Positions 1 through 5,079 of a stretch of DNA of 9,410 nucleotides are shown here, in pieces; position 1 is the stretch's first letter, and each line of letters starts with the position of its first letter. The notes under the pieces are model-generated. The model was not told where the DNA came from and did not search any database. It saw only the letters and a list, made by a program, of their open reading frames with translations. Both the position numbers and the translations under genes were made by a program. This stretch comes from Methylotenera_A sp031373695. GTDB lineage: Bacteria > Pseudomonadota > Gammaproteobacteria > Burkholderiales > Methylophilaceae. Location: positions 1 to 9,410 of the forward strand of contig JANMNC010000191.1 in NCBI GenBank assembly GCA_031373695.1, in the 5' to 3' direction.

Positions 1-95
1 TGATGTACGTTTTCTATCGTGTCGTACCTAACCAACAGCACACTGTTATGCATTTTTTTCATAAAATGTGTTTTTTGTTTATTGAAAATTTTCAT
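1..95 (-). CDS. Possible small ORF, cut by the window edge
   Basis: On the minus strand an ATG at 95-93 opens a frame that stays free of stops for 31 codons to the window edge (it begins MKIFNKQKTHFMKK). A good Shine-Dalgarno-like AAAGGGG lies 8 nt upstream, and this is the main reason for listing it. The visible residues are rich in Lys, His and Asn, show no signal peptide or membrane segment, and match no family I recognise. It would follow the two CsbD-like genes on the same strand, 29 nt after the stop of the nearer one, so it could be the next gene of that small operon. In AT-rich DNA an open stretch of 31 codons is not strong evidence, so it could equally be non-coding. Confidence 0.33.
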   Translation of the reverse strand, partial: MKIFNKQKTHFMKKMHNSVLLVRYDTIENVH

Positions 96-124
96 GACAC
101 TTACCCCTTTAACTTTTTGGTTTG

Positions 125-340
125 CTAATCATCGTAATCGGCCATTGCATCAAATATGTTTTGCACATTAGAGAGCTGCCTTTCTGCTCTTTCTTTTTTT
201 ATTTTATGCAAATTGTGCGTATTGCCATCTGGCTGTTGGTGCTTAGTATTTAAAACAGCTAAAGAATCATCACCTAACTTAATGCGTTGTCTTTTACCTT
301 TTAGCTCTGGCCAGTTACCGTTGTTTCTGTCTTGGTGCAT
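125..340 (-). CDS. Diverged CsbD-like small protein
   Basis: This is a 71-aa soluble, highly charged protein that aligns along most of its length with the CsbD protein encoded just upstream. GNW (8-10) and ELK (12-14) are in register. After a two-residue deletion, KLxDDxL (21-27), a Gly (39) and KxxAExQLxxxQ (49-59) also match. Several residues typical of CsbD (the Trp before GKL, the RD pair, the YG pair) are replaced, so it is a diverged paralogue rather than a standard member. CsbD-family proteins are small, stress-induced proteins of unclear biochemical role. The start has an AAAGGAT ribosome site, and the string TGAAAGGATAA also precedes its neighbour, which suggests tandem duplication. 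The gap from the upstream gene is 67 nt, so co-transcription is likely. Confidence 0.72.
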   Translation of the reverse strand: MHQDRNNGNWPELKGKRQRIKLGDDSLAVLNTKHQQPDGNTHNLHKIKKERAERQLSNVQNIFDAMADYDD

Positions 341-407
341 GTTTATCCTTTCAAAAACTTAAGGTAAAAAATCAAAGTATCAACTTCAGTTAGTGGTTAA
401 TTTATTA

Positions 408-662
408 CTACCGTTTTGCATTATCTGAAAATGGCTTGGTGTCATAAAAATGACCGTCAATATTAATTTGGCTATCTTGCCAATCAGCAAGCTGATGTTC
501 TGCCTCATCTTTGCCAATGCCGTACATCACCTGAATTTTTCCAACCAAATGATCGCGCTCGCCAGCTATTGCCTCTAATTGATCGTCAGTCAACTTACCC
601 CATTGCTGTTTAATATTAATTTTAAGCTCATGCCAATTACCTTCTATCTGATTCCAGTTCAT
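408..662 (-). CDS. CsbD family stress-response protein
   Basis: This 84-aa protein has the full CsbD signature. It starts MNWNQIEGNW, then has ELK, WGKLTDDQLEAIAG (21-34), ERDHLVGKIQ (35-44) and YGIGKDEAEHQL (47-58). The family core is about 60 residues; here a tail of about 24 residues (SQINIDGHFYDTKPF...) follows and matches nothing I know. No signal peptide or membrane helix is visible, so it is probably cytoplasmic. CsbD is named after a sigma-B-controlled general stress gene of Bacillus, and proteobacterial members are usually induced by osmotic or envelope stress; their molecular function is unknown. The start is supported by GAAAGGATAA directly upstream. It is the first gene of a minus-strand pair and diverges from the Crp/Fnr regulator across a 294-bp gap, making that regulator a candidate controller (inference). 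Confidence 0.93.
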   Translation of the reverse strand: MNWNQIEGNWHELKINIKQQWGKLTDDQLEAIAGERDHLVGKIQVMYGIGKDEAEHQLADWQDSQINIDGHFYDTKPFSDNAKR

Positions 663-956
663 TGGTTATCCTTTCATTATTTAATGCGCTGCAATAGTTT
701 TTAAACTGTTTTAGTTAACAATTACTTCATAGTTACAATAAATTTTTTTGCAAAAAGCGTCAGTTCGGTAACGCACATAAGCACTATTTGTACTAAAAAT
801 TAAATTAGTATCTATAAGTGTGCTAACGCACCGATATTGATTAGCCATTGAGCTAGCTTATGGTTTTAGATACAGCGTCACTCTCCGACATTAGTCAAGT
901 TAAGCAGCCTACTTTTTGTCGCCTTTTGCCTTAAGAATAAATAAAGGAACTATGAC
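663..956. promoter_or_regulatory. Divergent intergenic region between the CsbD pair and the Crp/Fnr gene
   Basis: These 294 bp contain no gene I can support and must hold the promoters for both directions. Visible structure: TAACGCAC occurs twice as a direct repeat (769-776 and 824-831). Between the copies is an interrupted dyad with outer arms GCACA (773-777) and TGTGC (819-823) and inner arms TACTAA (791-796) and TTAGTA (805-810). A TTGATT near 837 with TATGGT 16 nt later is a weak sigma-70-like candidate for the regulator gene. No clean FNR (TTGAT-N4-ATCAA) or CRP (TGTGA-N6-TCACA) site is present. Confidence 0.4.
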
Positions 957-1712
957 GTGCCAACTAATCAAGCTATTTTTGGTAGCAACCGATTATTAAA
1001 TTTACTCACAGTTAATGGTCGCAACAGTTTTATTGAAAAATGCGATTTAGTCAGTTTGACTTTAGGCGAAGTATTGGGAAACACCGGTGACAGCATCCGT
1101 TATGTTTTTTTTCCCGTGTCTGGCATTATTTCGTGGGAGAAGCAAATTACTGGCAGCCCATATTTGGTCGTTATGCTTATTGGTAACGAGGGCATGCTTT
1201 GTATTAGCTTAATGTTAGGTATTGATGTAACGCCATGTCGTGCGGTGGTGCAAAAAGCGGGGCTGGCATTGCGCATACCAGCAGATATTTTTAATCAGCA
1301 AATTGCACAAAACTCTGCGCTTAATTTAATATTAAAACACTATACATTTGTAGCCTACAGCCAAGTTTTGCAGTCGGCCGCCTGTAATCTTTTTCACTTG
1401 TTAGAATGCCGATTAGCGCGAATGTTGCTGATGTTTCAAGATAGAGCGCACTCTGACGAGCTGCATGTTACGCAAGAGCTATTAGCGCAAATGCTGGGTG
1501 TACGTAGAGTAGGTGTAACTAAGGCAGCAGGCGCGCTGCAACGTAAAAATTTGATTAGCTACAGCCGTGGCAATGTTGTAATTCACGATAAACAAGGCTT
1601 AAAATCTGCATCGTGTGTTTGCTACCAAACCGATAAAACAAATTACGAAAACATCTTGCAGCATCAAGCCGCTTTAAAGATAGATGCTGCGCCTATGCAA
1701 TTACCAAATTAG
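957..1712 (+). CDS. Crp/Fnr family transcriptional regulator
   Basis: This 251-aa protein has an N-terminal cyclic-nucleotide-binding-like beta-barrel (about 25-115), a long linking helix (about 120-160) and a C-terminal winged helix (about 165-212) with the recognition region LAQMLGVRRVGVTKAA. The cAMP-contacting Arg/Ser signature of true CRP and the N-terminal Fe-S cysteines of FNR are not seen, so the ligand is unknown. The tail has SCVCY (219-223), a short cysteine pair I recall as typical of this uncharacterised subgroup. It starts at GTG 957, with AAAGGAAC ending 7 nt upstream. An ATG at 952 lies too close to that site and its frame stops after 15 codons. It is divergent from the CsbD genes and ends flush against the lmo0937-like gene, so a role in controlling the surrounding stress genes is plausible but inferred. 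Confidence 0.9.
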   Translation: MPTNQAIFGSNRLLNLLTVNGRNSFIEKCDLVSLTLGEVLGNTGDSIRYVFFPVSGIISWEKQITGSPYLVVMLIGNEGMLCISLMLGIDVTPCRAVVQKAGLALRIPADIFNQQIAQNSALNLILKHYTFVAYSQVLQSAACNLFHLLECRLARMLLMFQDRAHSDELHVTQELLAQMLGVRRVGVTKAAGALQRKNLISYSRGNVVIHDKQGLKSASCVCYQTDKTNYENILQHQAALKIDAAPMQLPN

Positions 1713-1859
1713 TTAAGCGCTTTCGTGGCTAACAATATGCATAACTGTTGCAATAACTGCGATTAGCAGCAAAAGGTGGATAAAGCCGCCTAGTGTGACT
1801 GAAAAAACTAAACCCACCAGCCAAAGAAAAATTGAAATAATTGCAATTGATTCAAACAT
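1713..1859 (-). CDS. lmo0937 family small membrane protein
   Basis: This 48-aa protein starts MFESIAIISIFLWLVGLVFS and continues VTLGGFIHLLLLIAVIATVM, ending in HIVSHESA. It forms two hydrophobic helices (about 4-20 and 25-41) joined by the TLGGFIH turn. That arrangement, with LWLxGLV, then a GGFIH turn, then LLLIAVI, is characteristic of the lmo0937/DUF5670-type small membrane proteins, which are often found beside CsbD, BON or Crp/Fnr genes; their function is unknown. The start has AAGG 5 nt upstream (TTAAGGCAAA then ATG). It lies 77 nt downstream of the BON lipoprotein on the same strand, so the two may share a transcript. Its stop codon begins on the base after the Crp/Fnr stop on the opposite strand. 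Confidence 0.85.
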   Translation of the reverse strand: MFESIAIISIFLWLVGLVFSVTLGGFIHLLLLIAVIATVMHIVSHESA

Positions 1860-1871
1860 TTTGCCTTAATC

Positions 1872-1884
1872 CATTTTTAAAATG
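1872..1884. repeat. Short perfect dyad upstream of the lmo0937-like gene
   Basis: CATTTTTAAAATG has 6-bp perfect arms around one central base and lies 13 nt upstream of the small membrane protein start, just outside its ribosome site. It could be an operator or simply a chance AT-rich palindrome. Confidence 0.25.
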
Positions 1885-1936
1885 ACTGATGCGTTTTTTA
1901 ATAAACTACTAAACCTAAATAGATTTTTTTGGCTTA

Positions 1937-2254
1937 TTAGTTGGCTTTAAGACGCATATCATTTTTAACTGAGGTTACGCCTTTAACTTCACGTGCAACT
2001 TGTGCTGCTTTTGCAATGTCGGCTTCAGAATTAACAAAACCACTTAACTGCACAACACCTTTAAAAGTTTCAACATTAATTTCGGCCGATTTTAAAGTTT
2101 CTTCATTAATAATGGCTGCTTTTACTTTGGTGGTAATAACAGTGTCATCAATATACTCACCAGTGCCAGATTTAGTAGCAGTAGACGCGCAGCCCAACAT
2201 AGTTGCAAAAGCAAAAGCTAACAGTAAAGCAGAAATAATTTTAAATTGTTTCAT
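1937..2254 (-). CDS. BON domain-containing lipoprotein
   Basis: This 105-aa protein has a lipoprotein-type signal peptide: MKQFK, then a hydrophobic stretch 6-20, then MLGC with the modified Cys at 22. The Met at -3 is less usual than Leu. After a short linker, one BON domain covers about 38-103. It starts DDTVITTKVKAAI and contains the family pattern VETFKGVVQLSGFV, then a helix with AAQVAREVKGVTSVKNDM. BON domains, as in OsmY, are thought to bind phospholipid and are common in osmotic or envelope stress proteins. OsmY has two BON domains; this has one. GGAG lies 8 nt before the ATG. It points away from the PLD gene across about 200 bp and is probably the first gene of a pair with the lmo0937-like protein. 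Confidence 0.93.
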   Translation of the reverse strand: MKQFKIISALLLAFAFATMLGCASTATKSGTGEYIDDTVITTKVKAAIINEETLKSAEINVETFKGVVQLSGFVNSEADIAKAAQVAREVKGVTSVKNDMRLKAN

Positions 2255-2354
2255 TTTTTAATCTCCATATAAATTCAAATAAATTGCAGGTTGTCATTCA
2301 TTGGTTATAAATGCTTACCTCGTAACGATTGATAACCGTACCCGCGAATAATCT

Positions 2355-2372
2355 GCTATTTTTTAAAATAGC
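2355..2372. promoter_or_regulatory. Perfect dyad in the BON/PLD divergent region
   Basis: GCTATTTT-TT-AAAATAGC has 8-bp perfect arms around a two-base centre, about 100 bp from each flanking start. The position suits an operator acting on one or both divergent genes. As RNA on the plus strand it could only form a weak hairpin. No -35/-10 pair around it is convincing. Confidence 0.4.
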
Positions 2373-2453
2373 TCTGTGCGCTGGCGTACTTAACTATTAT
2401 TTTTATAGGTATACCATTTTGGCAAAAGTCATACTAATTTTTAGGTTCATAAA

Positions 2454-2526
2454 ATGCATATCGCCAGTACAAGAATTGTTATTAAAAACAAAATTGTTAT
2501 TAAAAATAAAGGCTTTATGCATATCG
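2454..2526 (+). repeat. Duplicated start context with 18-bp tandem repeat
   Basis: The 10-mer ATGCATATCG occurs at 2454-2463 and again at 2517-2526, exactly 63 bp (21 codons) apart and in the same frame. Each copy begins with a possible start codon of the PLD gene. Between them lies a tandem pair of 18-bp units at 2474-2491 and 2492-2509, differing at one base and encoding the repeated hexapeptide IVIKNK. It is not clear which start is used: AGG lies 8 nt before the first and AAAGG 4 nt before the second. Confidence 0.85.
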
Positions 2527-3899
2527 TCAAATTTATTTCAGCGCTAAGTTTTGCGGCACTCTCTGCTTGTTCATCAATACCTATTATGGTGCCAGACATG
2601 GCCATGCAATCGCCAAAACCAGTCAGCTTAGAAAATGCAAACGGCCCTTTAACGACACAACAAAGCAAAAAAATTCTAGCTAGGATTAAAAAAGATGGTG
2701 CTGAAACCAATATTTTCGACAAGCATTTAGCCTTAATAGCCGAAGTGGTTGGCAGCCCATTAATGGTTGGCAATAAAGTGGATTTGTTGGTAGATGGCCC
2801 TAGTACTTATGCTGCCATGTTAAGTGCAATTGAAAACGCTAAAGACCATATTAATATGGAAACTTATATTTTTGAAGACGATGAAGTAGGCCGACAATTT
2901 GCCGCAGTTTTAATGGCTAAACAGCGCATTGGTGTGCAAGTTAATTTAATTTACGACAGTGTTGGCTCATTTGATACGCCAAAAGAGTTTTTTACTGTAA
3001 TGAGAGAAAGTGGTATCAATGTACTGGAATTTAACCCTATTAACCCTTTAGAAGCACGTAAAGATTGGGATGTTAATCAGCGCGACCACCGTAAGTTATT
3101 AATAGTAGACGGTAAAGTTGCTTTTGTAGGGGGCATTAATATTAGCAGTGTTTATTCTAGTGGCTCTTTTGGGCGCTCATCTAAAACTTCAAAAGTTAAT
3201 AATCAAGGTATTCCCTGGCGTGATACGCACTTAAAGTTAGCAGGCCCCGTAATTGCTGAGTTTCAAAAAATGTTTGTGGCGACATGGGCTCAACAAAAAG
3301 GCGATGCTTTGGCCTTAAAAGAATACTTTCCTGTGTTACTTAATCAAGGCAATGAAGTGGTAAGAGCGATTGGCAGCTCTCCAGAAGAACCCTACAGCCA
3401 AATTTATGCAACTTTACTATCGGCTATCAATAGCGCCGAAACGCAAGTTTTTTTAACCAACGCCTACTTTGTGCCAGATCCACAACTTTTAGCAGCACTT
3501 AAAGAAGCAGTTGTGCGCGGTGTAGAGGTTAAGTTGCTGTTGCCACAAAAAACTGATTCTAACTTGGTATTTTATGCATCACGTTCTTATTATGATGAGC
3601 TACTTAGCGCTAATGTAAAAATATATGAGCATCAAGTGGCCTTACTACACGCCAAAACAGCGCTCATTGATGGGGTGTGGTCAACGATAGGCTCCACCAA
3701 TTTAGATTGGCGCAGCTTTGTAAATAACCAAGAAATTAACGCAGTAATGCTGGGCCAAGATTTTGGCACACAAATGCAATTACTGTTTGAAAAAGATTTA
3801 GCGTCCTCTAAACAAATCACGCTTGAACAGTGGAGACAGCGCCCTATTAGCGCTCGTGTTAAAGAAAAAGCCGCTCGACTATGGGCGCGCTTGCTTTAA
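2517..3899 (+). CDS. Phospholipase D-superfamily cardiolipin synthase-like lipoprotein
   Basis: A 460-aa protein from this start. It carries two complete HKD motifs, DHRKLLIVDGKVAFVGG and LHAKTALIDGVWSTIGSTN, with catalytic His/Lys/Asp at 191/193/198 and 378/380/385. Other landmarks are METYIF before motif 1, PWRDTHL after it, and TNAYFVP opening the second half. This is the two-domain layout of bacterial cardiolipin synthases, which join phospholipid headgroups; a lipase or nuclease role is less likely but not excluded. Instead of N-terminal membrane helices it has a lipoprotein signal, MHIVKFISALSFAALSAC, with Cys at 18, implying an envelope-anchored, periplasm-facing enzyme. An in-frame ATG at 2454 would add 21 residues before this signal; I prefer 2517 because it gives a normal signal peptide. 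The next gene starts 77 nt downstream. Confidence 0.9.
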   Translation: MHIVKFISALSFAALSACSSIPIMVPDMAMQSPKPVSLENANGPLTTQQSKKILARIKKDGAETNIFDKHLALIAEVVGSPLMVGNKVDLLVDGPSTYAAMLSAIENAKDHINMETYIFEDDEVGRQFAAVLMAKQRIGVQVNLIYDSVGSFDTPKEFFTVMRESGINVLEFNPINPLEARKDWDVNQRDHRKLLIVDGKVAFVGGINISSVYSSGSFGRSSKTSKVNNQGIPWRDTHLKLAGPVIAEFQKMFVATWAQQKGDALALKEYFPVLLNQGNEVVRAIGSSPEEPYSQIYATLLSAINSAETQVFLTNAYFVPDPQLLAALKEAVVRGVEVKLLLPQKTDSNLVFYASRSYYDELLSANVKIYEHQVALLHAKTALIDGVWSTIGSTNLDWRSFVNNQEINAVMLGQDFGTQMQLLFEKDLASSKQITLEQWRQRPISARVKEKAARLWARLL

Positions 3900-3976
3900 T
3901 TGATTGCCATTTAATTAATTTTTTTACATTTTAAGTAATACATAAAACTAAGCCTATTTTTGATTGGAAATAAAAC

Positions 3977-4903
3977 ATGATGTGTTTAAGCAAAATTATA
4001 ACAATGCCTTTAAAGTTACACTTAATAATTGGCCTTATGCTGGCAATGGCTGTTACTAGTGCAAACAGCTTAGCTATTGCTAGTGAGCAATCAAGCGATA
4101 ACTTTGTAATTGCATTACTTGGGCAGCATAAACTGTTAAATAAAGCATTAGCAGATAATCAATTTAGGCGCCCTTTGGTGCTTAACTCTACAGAATCACC
4201 AGATCAGTTAAAAGGTGAAATATACGCGGTGCTTGATTACCCATTTGCTACAGTTAACGGGGCGTTAAACAACCCAGCACATTGGTGCAACGCGCTAATT
4301 TTGCATATTAATGTCAAATATTGTCGCGCTATTAGCGATAAAGCAGGCACCGTACTTGATATAAATCTTGGTAAAAAATACGATCAGCCCTTAGTAGAAA
4401 CGTATAAAACCACTTTTAAATATAGCGAAGTTACATCGGCTGCAAATTATTTTTCGATAGAACTAAAAGCTGCAGATGGGCCTTTAGGCACGCATGACTA
4501 TCGTATATGGGTTGAGGCTACACCACTTAAAAATGGACAAACTTTTTTACACTTTACTTATGCTTATTCATTTGGTTTAACAGGCCGCTTGGCTATGAAA
4601 GGCTATTTAGCAACTATTGGCAAAGATAAAGTGGGCTTTACAATTGATGGCAAACAGTCGAATACACAGCCAAATTATATTCAAGGCGTGCGTGGCGTGG
4701 TAGAGCGCAACACCATGCGCTATTACTTGGCAATTGATGCTTATCTTGCCACCTTAAAAACCCCACCAGAAAACCAGCTTGAAAAAAGCTTGCAAGTTTG
4801 GTTTGATAATACCGAGCAATTTTCTGAACAATTGCATGAAGTAGAACGTGCCGAATACTTTGAGATGAAACGAAAAGAGATTCAGCGTCAAAACAGCTTA
4901 TAG
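3977..4903 (+). CDS. Exported protein of unknown function
   Basis: This 308-aa protein has an N-terminal signal peptide (positive residues K6 and K13, hydrophobic core about 15-29, likely cleavage near 33-35 at LAIAS). The mature part has no further membrane helix and two cysteines at 104 and 116, in WCNALILHINVKYC, that could form a periplasmic disulfide. The middle alternates beta-like stretches (EIYAVLDYPFATV, YRIWVEATPL, FLHFTYAYSF); the pattern is faintly like START/SRPBCC lipid-binding folds, but I do not recognise a family. The C-terminus is charged and helical (EQLHEVERAEYFEMKRKEIQ). The start has TTGGAAAT upstream; the next Met codon adjoins it. It probably shares a transcript with the PLD lipoprotein 77 nt upstream, which suggests a lipid- or envelope-related job. 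Confidence 0.85.
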   Translation: MMCLSKIITMPLKLHLIIGLMLAMAVTSANSLAIASEQSSDNFVIALLGQHKLLNKALADNQFRRPLVLNSTESPDQLKGEIYAVLDYPFATVNGALNNPAHWCNALILHINVKYCRAISDKAGTVLDINLGKKYDQPLVETYKTTFKYSEVTSAANYFSIELKAADGPLGTHDYRIWVEATPLKNGQTFLHFTYAYSFGLTGRLAMKGYLATIGKDKVGFTIDGKQSNTQPNYIQGVRGVVERNTMRYYLAIDAYLATLKTPPENQLEKSLQVWFDNTEQFSEQLHEVERAEYFEMKRKEIQRQNSL

Positions 4904-4941
4904 TACTTACGCACAAATTCACTCATAGCGCGCTTAAGTAC
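4903..4941 (+). other. Bulged hairpin at the stop of the exported protein gene
   Basis: GTACTTA (4903-4909) pairs with TAAGTAC (4935-4941). Inside, CGC and GCG extend the stem across a two-base bulge. It starts on the last base of the stop codon and no T-run follows, so it is not a normal terminator; it might protect the mRNA 3' end. Confidence 0.3.
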
Positions 4942-5023
4942 AAACATATAGGCTTTTAATAGAATGGTTTAAATAATTTATGTAAATGTCATTTTTAAGT
5001 TTTCACTATCATGACCTATACAA

Positions 5024-5054
5024 AAAAGCCTAGCCATTAACTGGCTAGGCTTTT
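5024..5054. terminator. Bidirectional intrinsic terminator
   Basis: A perfect 13-bp stem, AAAAGCCTAGCCA with TGGCTAGGCTTTT, encloses the loop TTAAC. The plus strand continues TTTTATTT and the minus strand ends in six T, so it can stop transcription both from the exported-protein gene and from the convergent PEP-CTERM gene. Confidence 0.92.
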
Positions 5055-5079
5055 ATTTGGCAATAAACGCGTAGTTTAA

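Noticed and set aside
83..94. Palindrome TGAAAATTTTCA near the left edge
   Set aside because: It is a short AT-rich palindrome overlapping a possible start codon, with no partner copies; chance is a sufficient explanation.
777..823. Tiny mobile element flanked by 8-bp TAACGCAC repeats
   Set aside because: The 47-bp insert is too short and its ends do not form matching terminal inverted repeats, so an operator-like reading is better.
1941..2261. Long plus-strand frame across the BON gene
   Set aside because: It is exactly antisense to a clear lipoprotein with a BON domain and has no ribosome site or recognisable motif.
3896..3925. Terminator after the PLD gene (TTAATT/AATTAA followed by T-run)
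   Set aside because: The stem is only A-T pairs with a loop of about 11 nt, too weak to call; read-through to the next gene is more likely.
4638..4922. Minus-strand frame over the end of the exported protein gene
   Set aside because: It is antisense to a gene with a good signal peptide and consistent coding character; the translation looks random.
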